The notes under the pieces: generated by a model
Told to the model about the DNA's origin: nothing
Databases searched by the model: none
The model's input: only the letters and a program-made list of their open reading frames with translations
In this document: piece after piece, positions 1-10,477 of the stretch
How the letters are laid out: each line of letters begins with the position of its first letter
Position numbering within the stretch: position 1 is the stretch's first letter
Translations under genes and position numbers: made by a program
Source: JAMQKA01 sp034521835
GTDB lineage: Bacteria > Bacteroidota > Rhodothermia > Balneolales > Balneolaceae
Length of the DNA stretch: 64,000 bases
Assembly: GCA_034521835.1 (NCBI GenBank)
Contig: JAXHMA010000006.1
Location: 1 to 64,000 of the forward strand
Reading direction: 5' to 3'

Positions 1-71
1 AATCGTTTCTGGGCGTAGCCGATGTGCACCGAAATTAAAATTAGAACTAAAAGAGTGGTTGCGCGTTTCAT
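1..71 (-). CDS. Start of an exported protein (partial, runs off the left edge)
   Basis: The complement reads ATG at 71 and then encodes MKRATTLLVLILISVHIGYA followed by QKR, a textbook Sec signal peptide (Lys-Arg n-region, hydrophobic core, AQ-type cleavage). Only about 23 codons lie inside the window, so the mature protein is not visible. It begins 37 bases downstream of the stop of an M16 peptidase on the same strand. M16 peptidase genes often come in pairs, so a second M16 subunit is a reasonable guess, but this is inference from position only. Confidence 0.6.
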   Translation of the reverse strand, partial: MKRATTLLVLILISVHIGYAQKR

Positions 72-107
72 AAATCGTTTGCCGGTCCGTGCAAAGTTAG
101 ATAATTC

Positions 108-1569
108 TTATTGTTGATCGCATCGGCTACCTCTGCAAGTTTCTTCATTTTTGATGATGCCGACCGTGCGATTTTCTTTGGTGAAATAGGTGTTGGCCAC
201 ACGCTGGAGATCGTCAAGAGTAACGGCCTCGATGTCTTCGATATCAGTGAATACCTTTTTCCAGTCGCCTTGCTGAGCTTCGGCTGTGGCAAACGCCTGA
301 GCCAAACCGCTATTAGAGTCGAGGCTGCCATATGCGGCATTGGTCTTGGCCCGTTCAGCTCCTCTGGAAGCGATCGATCTTCGCGTTTTTTTTATCTCCT
401 CATAAATGGTGGTTTCCACCGTATCAATACCTACACCCTGGTTGGGTACGGCCAGCGTCATGAACATCGTCTCAAATTTGGTGCCAGGAAACCCGTTAAA
501 GTGGTTAAGATAGCGCAGTTCGTTCTTTTCACCATCTGCTGGTAGAGACGTGGTCTGCCGGAAAAAGCACCGCCCAGCAGCTGCAAAGCTCTCAAAGTCA
601 ATGGCACCTGCGGCAGCGTGATAACCCATCAGGAATAGGTGCGGTTTTTGCTTTATGATCTGGAAGCGATGCTCGCCACGCTGTCCCGGCTCCTCGGTAT
701 AGACGGTGGTTCAGGACGTTTTCTTCAGGCCACCGAATAGCGTTCAGCTAATTTTAATTTCTTCCGGTTTAACATCTCCGGCGATCGCAATGGCGACATC
801 ATTGGCATAGTAGGTGTTATAGAACTCCCGAATATTCTCCATGGTGGTAGTGAATGTCGGAATCCTCATCGTAATGGTCCGTCCATAGGATGCGCCGTGT
901 AGGCGATCAAATCCTTGACCACCTGTCCAATCGGGTTCGATCGGCGCCATGCGTCGTTCCGAATGACCTCTTTCTCCTGTAACCGCGAAATACCGGGTCG
1001 TTGGTCGGACTTTATGCCAACGGATAGTTCCGTGCGATTTTCAGGCAGGCTGTAAAAATATACAGTTTGATCTGCCGGTTTTGTGTTTAGTCCGGTTTGA
1101 CCGTTGTGTCGATAATCTGCGAAAATTCATTATTCACGACATACTGCTTGGCTTCTTCCTGCTGTTGTTGGAAGCTTTGCCATAGCTTATCCAGTTGAGC
1201 TGAATCGGGATCAGCGCTATACTTTTCGGCCAGCCACTTCTGATAGGCTTGATCCAGGTTTTGCAAGGCTACTTTTTCTTTCTTCCAGTTGGTTGTGCCG
1301 ACTAGCGCGTGTCGAAACGCGATATGCTCAAAAATGTGGAATAATCGGTACGGCCTTGACCGAATCATCTGCCCCGCCCATATTTACAGGTGATAAGTGA
1401 AACGACGGGGGGCGATGGCTGCTGAATGACGGTGAAGGTCAGGCCGTTTTCAAGGGTAAATTCAGTAACCCGTTCCTCAAACTCTTCCACGATCGCGCCT
1501 CTGCTCTGGCTGGATCAAAGGCCGCCAGAGCAGGAGGAATAGGACAAGGAAATTAAGCGTGATTTCATG
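108..1569 (-). pseudogene. M16 (insulinase/pitrilysin-like) zinc peptidase, multiply frameshifted
   Basis: Three overlapping-frame fragments on the minus strand together look like one M16 peptidase. The N-terminal part carries HIFEH, the inverted zinc motif HxxEH of the family, followed by GTTN and a lysine-rich helix. The middle fragment has the family-typical stretch MENIREFYNTYYANDVAIAI then AGDV. The last fragment has the domain-end pattern LDDLQRVANTYFTKENRTVG. The likely start is ATG 1569 (MKSRLISLS..., probably a signal peptide). Only about 490 codons are present and the frame changes at least three times. It may be a real gene spoiled by sequencing error, because other genes in this end of the window are equally broken. 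A periplasmic or outer-envelope peptidase role is inferred from the family and the signal peptide. Confidence 0.6.
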
Positions 1570-2121
1570 GTCTCTTCTTTATAATAGTTTAAATTAACGA
1601 GGAATATGCCTGCTCAATATGAAATTTAAAATGCTTTTACCAAGTAGCATTCGCTAGCGGTTCTATTAATAAGCTTAAACTGGTTAAAGCAATCTTGAAG
1701 ATTTTAATTACCGAGTGCTTGTCTTAAATCAGCATGATTTGAATGAAGGACAGGTTGCTAATTTGATGGCTATCATTCGGTGGGGAAGTCGATGCCAAGG
1801 CGGGGATCGGTTTATATTATCGTGACATACTGAAGTCCGAAATTTTTTGAGCATTGAGGAGCGAATTTCTGAGCATATCGCCTTTGGGAGGCTGTTATCA
1901 GTTCCCGGGTGATGGAGAAATGGATCTAGGCTACGCGATGAAGCGTAATCAGTAATCAATTTAGATTTCAGCCCCTTACATCCGTGATGGAAAAGCATTG
2001 GAACCTGATCAAAATCCTGAAAATAATTCTTTTAACAGATTACTTTTCTGTGCAATTTAATGGTTTACTAAACCATAGTTTTTAAGTGGTTTAGATCGTT
2101 AATAAATAAAATAGAACAACA
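1570..2121. other. Gene-poor stretch, no supported gene
   Basis: About 550 bases between two divergently oriented broken genes. Only short ORFs without recognisable composition are present. The stretch may hold a degraded regulator, but nothing could be identified. A 17-base palindrome near its right end is listed separately. Confidence 0.4.
2060..2076. promoter_or_regulatory. Palindrome, possible operator upstream of the NmrA-like gene
   Basis: ATGGTTTACTAAACCAT is a perfect palindrome around a central C, ending 45 bases before the ATG of the NmrA-like gene. A further half-site (GTGGTTTAG) follows at about 2087. Position and symmetry suggest a binding site for a dimeric regulator. Which regulator is unknown. 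Confidence 0.4.
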
Positions 2122-3093
2122 ATGAATAAGAAAATAATTGCTGTAGTTGGAGCCACCGGTGCACAGGGTGGTGGGATCAGTTCGGGCGATTACGTACTGA
2201 CGCCGAATTCCTGAGTTTAACGGCGCGCAGCCCTGACCCGGGACGCCCGATCAGTAAGCGCGTGCGCCCTGGCAAAGCTGGGTGCTGAAGGTGGTGGAGG
2301 CCGATCTTGATGATATCGATAGCCGAGCAAGGCGTTCGAAGGCGCGTATGGAGCCTATTGTGTGACCTTCTTCTGGAACCATTTTTCGCCGGAGAAAGAG
2401 ATGCAACAGGCCCGGGCGATGGCCGCTGCTGCCAAGGAAGCCGGCTTGAAGCATGTTATTTGGTCCACGCTGGAGGATACCCGTAAATGGGTGCCGCTAA
2501 ATGATAACCGTATGCCCACCCTGCAGGGCAAATATAAGGTACCCCACTTCGACGCCAAGGGAGAAGCCAACCATTATTTTACCGATATGAAGCTGCCGGT
2601 GACCTTCCTGCACACCTCCTATTACTGGGATAACCTGGCTGCGCCCGGAATGGGACTTCAAAAAGGAGAGAATGGAGAGCTGCTTCCTACGTCTCGACTG
2701 GGGACAAAAGCTGTGCCGGGATCGCCGCCGGCAGGATATCGGCGCGCGGCCTACGGCATTTTCAAAAAGGGAGCGGAATTCATCGGCAAAAGCGTGTTTA
2801 TTTCCGGTGAGAATCTGACGGGCACCCAGATGGCCACCTCGCTGACCAAGGTGCTTGGGCAAAAGGTGGTGTATCGCAACATTGAGCCGGACAAGTACCG
2901 TAAGCTCGGTTTCCCGGGAGCGGACGACCTTGGCAGTATGTTTCAGTTTTGCAAGCGGGATTTTGAAAGAAGAACTGCCAGTGGAGCGCGGGATGTGAAA
3001 GCGGCCCACAGACTGAATCAGTCGCTACAGACGTTCGATCAATGGCTGGCTGCCAACCGAAAGCGCATGCCGGTGAACTCGAATCGTAGATAG
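2122..3093 (+). pseudogene. NmrA-like NAD(P)-binding family protein, N-terminal half frameshifted
   Basis: The start at 2122 encodes MNKKIIAVVGATGAQGGG, the Rossmann-fold dinucleotide-binding motif of NmrA-type atypical short-chain dehydrogenases. The frame is lost soon after and recovers at about 2350. From there 243 codons are open and read as the rest of the family: FWNHFSPEKEMQQARAMAAA, KHVIWSTLED, KGEANHYF, LPVTFLHTSYYWDN. These proteins bind NAD(P) and often act as redox sensors or quinone-type reductases; a specific substrate cannot be assigned. The region between about 2180 and 2350 seems to contain several indels. The full length (about 310-320 residues) fits the family. Confidence 0.7.
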
Positions 3094-3172
3094 ACCCCGA
3101 ACAATAAAATGAAGCGATTATCGGGCGTCCTAACCTGAATTACCTGCGGTTTACAAACGACGGAAAGCTCAG

Positions 3173-4013
3173 TCAACCAGGTAGATGCCGTCATCCTCAA
3201 TGGCGATGATATCTTCTTTATAGAGGCGCCCGATCGCTTTTTTGAAGGTTTTTTCGCCCCATCTTCAAGTCGCTGGCGTACCGGTCGGGATCACTTCTGT
3301 CATGCAGGTCCCAGCGCAGCGATCCAGCCGCTCTGATTCGCTGCAGAATATGGCGGGCGTTGGGTTCCACTTTGTTGTAGCCGATGGGGCGCAGGGTAAC
3401 ATCCGTTTTATCGTCATCCCTGATCTGTTTTATATAGCCGGTGGTTTGGTCGCCGTAGTGTACGTCCCGGTAAAATTCGTTATGATAGATCAGCCCCTTG
3501 CGCTTCTCATCGAGAACCACATTGTACCCAAGGTCCGTTTGATTCCAGAACCCAGAGATCCACTTTTTCCTCCTTCTACCGGTAATAGGGTCGTTCGTGA
3601 GGTATCGGTCGATTTTTTCTGTGGCTACCAATCGATCGGTCATCTCATCCAGATATAAGTAAACCAGCCGTGTTTGGCCTGCAACCATATCTTTGGTCTG
3701 CTCACTGTAGGGCACAAAAAGATCCTTGTCGAGTCCCCAGTACAGGTAGGCACCATTCCTGTTAACGTCGGTGACTTTAAGCAGAGCGATGTTCTTGAGG
3801 GTTATTTTCGGTTGCTGAGTGGTGGCAGTAAGACGTCACGATCTTTGTAGAGAAAAACCCGAACATTTTCGCCTTTTCTGAAGATCATTTTGGGCTAATT
3901 TTTGGGCAACAACACCTCGGGGGTCGTCTCGGAGATGAAGGATTTTGCAGGAAGTAGCCATGGTCTGATATCCGGGCTACGTTTAACGTATGATGAGTAC
4001 CGAGTTTATACAT
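3173..4013 (-). CDS. CvfB-like S1-domain RNA-binding protein (frameshifted)
   Basis: Read across several frame changes, the minus strand gives a CvfB/YitL-type protein: start ATG 4013 (MYKLGTHHTLNVARISDHGY), then EVLLPK, GENVRVFLYKD, LTATTQQPKI, KVTDVNRNGAYLYWGLDKDL, FVPYSEQ, LDEMTDRLVATEKI, and a C-terminal winged-helix piece ending GEKTFKKAIGRLYKEDIIAI then EDDGIYLVD. These are the S1 repeats and the C-terminal domain of the family, and the total of about 280 residues is its usual size. At least three indels are needed (near 3250, 3830 and 3900-3950), some in runs of A. CvfB-like proteins bind RNA and influence expression of other genes; a precise role is not known here. Confidence 0.7.
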
Positions 4014-4499
4014 TATTGATTTTAAATAAGTTGTAAAAAATGCTTTGGAAAGGTAAGGTCTTCACGTTGATATCCCAATCATTCTTGTTGGGGAAGGTGT
4101 AACAGACACAGTGGATAGGTACGTGTTCGCAGAGGCAAGTATATGCGTCTGGTACAACCTAAATAAGAAAAGTAATTCTACCCCACATTTCTCATCAAGA
4201 AATTTGTTTCACTACAAGGCGAAGCTCAAATTGCAGCGGAAACCTACGCCTGTAGGATGCGTATGCGATTTGGACTTTAACGCAGCAGAGAGAGAAATTT
4301 CGCAGCGTTTTTCCATCCTGTTTCTATTTTAAAGATAAAATATAGATATAAGATTATGTGTCCCAATAGATTACAAGAGTACAACCGATATTCTCCGCGA
4401 GTAAATGTGGGCTACATGAGCGAAAAGAAAAAAGCTTATTTGATCTTTAGATTTAGCATTCTGTGCACCCTATAATTCAGTGATATTTGAATCATACAA
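4014..4499. other. Intergenic, no supported gene
   Basis: About 490 bases between two convergently or tandemly arranged minus-strand genes. A 73-codon plus-strand ORF at 4111-4332 has no recognisable features and is not called. No clear repeat or terminator was seen. Confidence 0.4.
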
Positions 4500-5350
4500 T
4501 CAATCTTCCTGGAAAAAGACCGGCATAAATTCTTTGAGTGGCATTCCTTCTCTCATGCACTCCGTATCCTCATCGCGACGCTCCAGCTGCATCTGATAGC
4601 TTACGCAATCTGGACGGTAGAACCGCTGCTGACAGTAATTTTCTTATTCTCCGATACTCATCGAGAGGCGATTGATGAGCAGGAGGGGATCCCGTTTTTT
4701 AATTCCAAGGTGCTTAGCCAGGTAGGCATTCGCGTTGGCCGCTGAGATGCTATAGGTGCCCCGGAGTACAGGAATTTCATACTTTTCTTCAAGAATCGAA
4801 GTAAATTTGTCTGGTCGCCTCTAGTCTACGCCCCTCTAAAAAGCTGGCCGTATAGCGGCGGCAGCCAGCATGTTTTGTCGAAGGCTATAGCTTTGTCGTT
4901 GGCCAGGCGTACGCGGTCCAGTTGTACGAGCTTGGAGTCCGGTTCAAGGTCCAGCTTTTGGGTGATGTGACGGGTGCCGGTTACCACTTCTTTGGCGATG
5001 ATCTTGGATCGCCCCTTTAAACCCGCACGCTTCATATCTTCCTCAAAATCGGTCAGGCAAACGATTGGCTGGCTAATTTTGGCCTCATCAACGAAAGAGC
5101 CCAAGCCCTGGCGGCGGTAGATGATGCCTTCGCTCTCCAGCGTTTTGAGGGCATGGCGCACCGTTACGCGGCTCACATCGAATTTTTCGCCGAGTTCATT
5201 TTCGGAGGGCAACCGGTCTCCCGCGACGATGAAATGTCCGGCGCCGATTTTCTCCCGAAGCCAGTCGCTTATCTGTTCGTGTTTCGGTTTATTGTCCTCA
5301 AGCATTATTCTCGTGGATTGTTTTTCTGTTTCAGGTGTGTGTATCTTCAA
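4500..5350 (-). CDS. GntR-family (HutC/UTRA type) transcriptional regulator, frameshifted near its C-terminus
   Basis: The first 174 codons from ATG 5350 contain a GntR winged helix: PKHEQISDWLREKI, AGDRLPSENELGEKFDVSRV then TVRHALKTLESEGIIYRRQG, GSFV. This is followed by the start of a UTRA effector domain (TDFEEDMKRAG, LVQLDRVRLAND). The frame breaks near 4830. In another frame the UTRA domain continues as DKFTSILEEKYEIPVLRGTY, SISAANANAYLAKHLGI, DPLLLINRLS and ends VFFQED at 4500. HutC-type regulators bind DNA as dimers and release it when a sugar or amino-acid-like ligand occupies the UTRA pocket. The target is unknown. An ATACAT-GATA-ATGTAT inverted repeat just upstream (5379-5394) may be its own operator. 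Confidence 0.8.
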
Positions 5351-5689
5351 TATAACCGTTTAAATAATTTACATGTTAATACATGATAATGTATACGTAA
5401 AATTTATTCCTCATACTTTTTATGAACTTTAGATTAAACGCAAAGCGTTTGCACCAGAGCTTTGAAAAACCACAATTTCATCCAATTTTGGTTTTTTCGC
5501 GAATTCGAATTCGTTCAGGTTTTGATCTTGAACATGAACATCCCGGGTTATTAAAAGCGCTCTACAAATTTATTGTTACAGAATTATTCATCGAGCCTTG
5601 GCCTTTGTATGTAACGGGTCTAAACTCGTAAAAACGAGCAGCTAAATATCGAGGCGCTTACGTGCACCTCTTTCATTTAAAAATAAGGT
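5351..5689. promoter_or_regulatory. Intergenic region with a possible GntR operator
   Basis: The GntR gene starts at 5350 on the minus strand. At 5379-5394 lies the inverted repeat ATACAT-GATA-ATGTAT, and an overlapping ACATG half-site precedes it. This is the size and position of a GntR-family autoregulatory operator. The rest of the stretch (5400-5689) shows no supported gene; a 69-codon ORF at 5422-5631 is compositionally featureless. Confidence 0.35.
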
Positions 5690-6070
5690 GTGAATGATAT
5701 TTTGAGCATAATTATTGGCATTACTGGTCGCGCTTTCTCTGGGATTCTTGGGTCAGGTGGTTCCATATTGACGGGGTCTGTACTGATGCTGCTGGAAGAT
5801 GCCCTATCTCACTGGCTGTGGGGACCAGCCTGTTTATCATATCTATGAATAGTTTCGGCGGGTTTTAGAAATACCTTGATGCGCTCCAGTTATTTGACTT
5901 GTCCATCAGCTGTTCCCCGCTTTTTTTCAGGTATAGGAATTCTGGGCAGGTTTAAGGGTAAAAGAATAGGCGACCATATTTCTCAAAAAGGTCTTTAAAA
6001 AGGGTTTGCGTATTTCTTGGTTCTGATGGGAGAAGATATAATGTGGATGATATGTGTAGGACTAAAAGAG
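5690..6070 (+). pseudogene. TauE/SafE-type sulfite exporter remnant
   Basis: Translated in shifting frames, this stretch reads as the N-terminal half of a TauE/SafE membrane transporter: IIIGITG, then GILGSGGSILT, then GTSLFIISMNSFGGF (all typical of transmembrane helices 1-2 of the family), then KYLDALQLFDLS. It finishes with GIGILGRFKGKRIGDHISQK and FAYFLVLMG, matching the family's Gly-rich helix and the 'ekvlkrgFavfLll' segment. Several frame changes are needed within 380 bases and no second half follows. TauE/SafE proteins export sulfite or sulfonate-type anions. This copy is either truly decayed or lies in poor-quality sequence. Confidence 0.5.
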
Positions 6071-6535
6071 AGACAAATCCGTTAAGGGTTAAATGCAATA
6101 TCTTATTGGTCGTCCTAGAAGATTAGCCATATTACTTTACAGGGATTGGGAAGCCAAATTTGTAATCAAATTCTTGTTCAAGAATTTCCAGATCTTTTCC
6201 AGCCACTAGTAACAGGCGTTTCGTATTTAGATAAAAAAGAAAAAGAGGTATAATCAGAAAAATGAAATTGTCAGACCTCCACAATATAATATAATTACGA
6301 AATAATTACGAAGCTCGGATGATTACCCTCGTTGCTGGCATTAGGATGTTTATTCCGGCTCTTCAGTCAAACTTCCTGGCCTGATAGGAGAGGTAACCAG
6401 GAAGGAAGATAGAGAATAGTATTGGTAATCTCGTGGAGATCAAAAATTAATGTACTGGAGAACGCGCATTCTTCTCTTTTAAACAATGAAGCTATCGGTA
6501 AAGCTGAATACTATGCGTAAATGGAGATGTCTGTG
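6071..6535. other. Degraded coding remnant, possible membrane-protein C-terminus on the minus strand
   Basis: On the minus strand an open stretch from about 6280 down to a stop at 6132 translates as a hydrophobic segment (FIFLIIPLFLFFYL), then NTKRLLLVAGKDLEILEQEF and DYKFGFPIPVK. This looks like the last transmembrane helix and cytosolic tail of some membrane protein. I do not recognise the family and no continuous upstream frame was found. Confidence 0.3.
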
Positions 6536-6742
6536 TCAGTCTTGTTTGTGTTGCAGAAACTCCCGTGTAATTTCTCTTGTACGTTCTGCTCCCATATATT
6601 TTTCCAGATCGTAGAGTGTTACCTTTTTATCTCCGTCCTCATAAGTGTATCCCAAATAGCCATCATCAATCTCATCTTCAACTTGTGAAGGCTTCATGTC
6701 CAGCATTTTGCCAACTTCTTGTATTGAAAATTTTGAGCGCAT
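6536..6742 (-). CDS. Small helix-turn-helix-like protein (68 aa)
   Basis: An intact 68-codon gene. The N-terminal half, FSIQEVGKMLDMKPSQVEDE followed by IDDGYLGYTYEDGDKKVTLY, has the layout of a MerR/excisionase-type HTH: helix, turn, recognition helix, then a beta wing. The C-terminus is charged and helical. It stands alone, with divergent AT-rich flanks. The function is unknown; a DNA-binding role is inferred from the fold-like pattern only. Confidence 0.55.
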   Translation of the reverse strand: MRSKFSIQEVGKMLDMKPSQVEDEIDDGYLGYTYEDGDKKVTLYDLEKYMGAERTREITREFLQHKQD

Positions 6743-6934
6743 ACATTCGGTCTTTTTGATTAGATGAATTAGATTTTATTAGATCGAATAGTTGATCTTA
6801 AAATAAGAAAAACTTTTATGTAACTATATCAACATCGTGTTAAGAAATAATCGTCTATCGGTAATGATCCTGTTAAAAATCAGTAGCCTATTGAAACCTA
6901 ATTCTAGTCGTTGAAGTAATGTAGCTAACATTTT

Positions 6935-7527
6935 TTAAAAACTAATATTCTCGTTGCAATTTTGCAAACCTCCTGATGCCTTAAAACAAGAAATTTCATG
7001 GTCATTTACCAAACCAGTGGCCTGCATATGCGCATAAATGGTGGTAGCCCCCACAAATTTAAACCCTCTTTTCTTCAAATCCGCAGCCAATTTTTCAGAC
7101 TGAGCCGTAGAAGAAGGAATCTCGCTGAGCGACTGCCAACGGTTATTAATTGGCTTGCCGTTCACGAATGACCAGATATACTTGCAGAAACTGCCGTGTT
7201 TTTGCTGAATTTCCATAAATCTGCGGGCATTATTTACAGTAGCCCTTATTTCTTGTTCATTTCTGACAATTTCCGGATTGTTTTTGAGTTGCTGGATTTT
7301 ATCCTCATTGAAGTGGGCTACCGTTTCTACATCAAAATGTGCAAACGCCTTTCTGTACCCCTCCTTTTCTTTAGAATTGTGCTCCAGCTGAGGCCGGCCT
7401 GGGCGCTTTCGAGTACTAAAAACTCGAACTGAGTCTGATCGTCGGTTACCGGCACCCCCCACTCCTGATCGTGATACTGTACATATTCCGGGAAAGTATC
7501 CTCACACCACTCACATCTATTTTTCAT
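6935..7527 (-). CDS. tag: DNA-3-methyladenine glycosylase I (Tag), one frameshift
   Basis: Tag excises 3-methyladenine from alkylated DNA as the first step of base-excision repair. The N-terminal frame gives MKNRCEWCEDTFPEYVQYHD, QEWGVPVTDD and ESAQAGLSWSTILKKR. The downstream frame gives AFAHFDVETVAHFNEDKI, NARRFMEIQQKHGSFCKYIW, KRGFKFVGATTIYAHMQATG and LVNDHEISCF. The HhH-GPD-like fold signature and the zinc-snap ligands of Tag (Cys near the N-terminus, His of YHD, and the His and Cys of NDHxxxC) are all present. Restoring one G in the run at about 7376 (AAAAGG read for AAAAGGG) fuses both frames into 197 residues, the usual Tag length, so the break is probably a sequencing error. Confidence 0.9.
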
Positions 7528-7605
7528 ATATTAGGCCTCCGTCGGTATTTTGTAAGAGCTAAGTTGATAATAAATAGAATATTAAATAAAACCAGGTTAA
7601 CACGA

Positions 7606-10408
7606 ATGCTGTGGAAAAAAACAACTGACTATTTTGCCAAAAAAAGTGAAATTAGCGAGAATCTCGGTCATCAGATTAAGAGTTTATCTCAATTCTTGGA
7701 GGAAGTAATAACCGATAAGGATGATGCAGACCTGATTGGAGATATCACCGAGTTGCCCAAGCTGGCAGCGAAGGCGTTCGATGAAGGTGATGAAGAAACC
7801 CTCGAAAAACTGAAGGATAAGATCGGTGAATTTTCAACCGACAAAATTAGCTCGCTCCTAAGGTATTATACTGTCTATTTTCACCTGATTAATTCGTTGG
7901 AGCAGCATGAAATCACCCGGATTAACCGGGAGCGTTCGTTCAAAACCACAGCTGATTCGCCCCGTACCGAAAGCATTGCCGAGGCAGTGTATCAGCTCAG
8001 TGAAAAAGGCTACAGCAAAGAGGAAGCGCTGGAAGTAATCGGGAAGCTGGATATTCAGCCCACTATTACCGCTCACCCTACCGAGGCGCGGCGCCACAGT
8101 ATTTTGGTGAAACAACAGCATATCACTTCCATGATTTCCAAGCTGGAGCAGGAACAGTACACCCCCGATGAACGCAAGACTGCAGTGCTGGAGATCCTGA
8201 ACGAAATTCACCTACTGCTGGCGACAGATGAGGTACGCTCGGCGCGTGTTACGGTAGAGGATGAGGTGGAAAACGGCATGTTTTATTTTATGAACTCCAT
8301 CTGGGAGACAGTCCCCGTGCTGTATGATGATCTTCGGGAGGCCTTCAAAACCTATTACGATACGGTTCCGGAACTGCCGATCATCCTCAAATATCGCTCA
8401 TGGATAGGGAGTGACCGCGATGGAAATCCCAAGGTTACAACGGACGTTACCTGGAATACCATTCTTGAACAGCGGGAAAATGTACTGAAGCTGTACCTGG
8501 AAGAACTTGATGAAATGCGCCGCTATCTGAGCGTTTCTGGTAATAAGTATGAAATCACCGATGAGCTACAGGCATCCCTTGAGGAAGATAAAACGCTCTT
8601 TACCCTTTCAGATCGATACCAGCGGTTGTATAAGCATGAGCCGTACCGACAAAAAATAACGTTGATAATGCGCAAGATTGAGCACCAGCTACAGACTATT
8701 CGCGTTGCTCGAAAAGAAGAGATACTGGAAGAAGCTCAGAAATACCAGGTATCTGATTTTATCACTGACCTGGAATTGATCCGTGAGAGCTTGAAAAGTG
8801 GCGGACTGCAAAGTGTTAGCAGTTACGGGAAGCTTAAAAATCTGCTGATTCGGGCTCGCACCTTCGGTTTTCACCTTGCAGGCCTGGATATCCGCCAACA
8901 CAGCAAACTGCATGAAGATGCGGTCTCCGAATTGCTTTCACTGGCTAAAGTCACTGATGAATATGAAAGTCTGACTGAAGAGGAGAAGATCACTGTATTG
9001 ACACAGGAGCTTTCCAACCCACGTCCGCTCTGTCCGGTAAAAGCGAAGGTTGAGGATAATACGCGTGAACTGCTGGATGTATTTGAACTGATTGGTGAGA
9101 TGCTGGAGCTGGACCAAAATAGCTTTGGCTGCTACATCATAAGTATGACGCACGGTATCAGTGACATGCTTGAAGTGCTGATCCTGGCAAGGAAACGGGA
9201 CTCTGGAGCTACGAGCAGGACAGCGTATCAAGCCAGCTTGATTTAGTGCCGCTGTTTGAGACGATTGAAGATCTCGAGGTGTGCGGTGATATTATGAGCA
9301 AAATCTACGAAAACGAACTGTACGGCAAACAGGTTGAAGCTCGAAACGAATTCCAGGAAATTATGCTGGGCTACTCAGACAGTAACAAAGATGGCGGGTA
9401 CTGGATGGCCAACTGGGCACTGGAAAAGCACAGCAGGATCTCGGAAAAGTTTGCCACGAGTATGATGTAGACTTTCGCCTGTTCCATGGACGTGGCGGTA
9501 CAGTTGGTCGCGGCGGCGGTCGTTCCAACCAGGCGATCCTGGCGCTGCCCCCCATAAGTAACAACGGTCGCATTCGGTTTACCGAGCAGGGAGAGGTGAT
9601 ATCATTCCGTTATTCGCTCTCTTCCATCACCCGCCGGCACCTGGAGCAGATCGTCAATGCCATGCTCCGTATCACGGTTTCCGACCAGGATTCCACCCAG
9701 GGCTCCCGGGATAAGCTGGAAGAGGTGATGGAGCAGGTAGCCCAAAGTTCCATGCAGGCCTACAGAGATCTTATCGATGATCCTGAATTCTGGCCTTGGT
9801 ACACCAAAATCACCCCCATTGAGCATATCAGCCGTCTGCCCATCGCATCACGACCCGTTTCCCGCAAAGGTCCCGACGCCGCGGACTTCGATAATCTGCG
9901 GGCCATTCCGTGGGTGTTTGCGTGGACCCAGGTACGCTTCAACGTGCCCGGATGGTACGGTATCGGCAAGGCGTTGAATGAGCTTATTGAAGAGGATGAG
10001 GAGAATCTAAAGCTGTTCCAGAAGTGGTATAAGGAATGGATATTCTTCAAAACCATCCTGGATAACGCACAGCGAGAAATGGCTCGAACACACATGGCTA
10101 CCGCCAAAGCCTATACTGAAGAAGCCGAGGGCAAGTTTTATGGTATCATCGCCGAAGACTTCCGGAAAGCTGAAGATGTCATAACCTCGATCACCGGCCT
10201 TGATGGCATACTGGATAACAGCAAAGTGATCAAAAAATCGATTCGATTCCGAAATCCCTTTACCTATCCCCAGAACTTGATGCAGGTTGAATTGCTGGAT
10301 AGATGGAAAAAAGCGGATGAAAGTAATGGTAAGAACGAGGAAGATCTGCGCGAAGCTCTATTCCTCAGTATTAACGGCATTGCTGCTGCGATGCAGAGTA
10401 CCGGATAA
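7606..10408 (+). CDS. ppc: Phosphoenolpyruvate carboxylase (two homopolymer frameshifts)
   Basis: PEP carboxylase makes oxaloacetate from PEP and bicarbonate to refill the TCA cycle. I chose ATG 7606 because family homology begins here (MLWKKTTDYFAKKSEI). The catalytic histidine region QPTITAHPTEARRHSIL is at about residue 157. WIGSDRDGNP, RTFGFHLAGLDIRQHS, GYSDSNKDGGY, the glycine loop FHGRGGTVGRGGG, and the tail spread over 9596-10408 are all family signatures. The frame breaks at about 9196 (GGG read as GG in ILARETG) and about 9430 (AAAAA read as AAAA in LEKAQQ). Restoring both bases gives 934 residues, a normal length. A terminator follows directly. Confidence 0.95.
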
Positions 10409-10434
10409 AAACTGCTGAAATCGGAAACAATATT

Positions 10435-10477
10435 GAATTGGGACGCCCTTCAACCGGGTGATCCCAATTCTTTTTTT
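10435..10477. terminator. Rho-independent terminator after ppc, possibly bidirectional
   Basis: GAATTGGGA pairs perfectly with TCCCAATTC (9 bp), enclosing a GC-rich inner stem and a short loop, followed by seven T. It sits 27 bases after the ppc stop and immediately before the stop of the convergent uracil-DNA glycosylase-like gene, so it may serve both. Confidence 0.85.

Noticed and set aside
4111..4332. 73-codon plus-strand ORF
   Set aside because: No recognisable motif, unusual composition and no neighbouring operon support.
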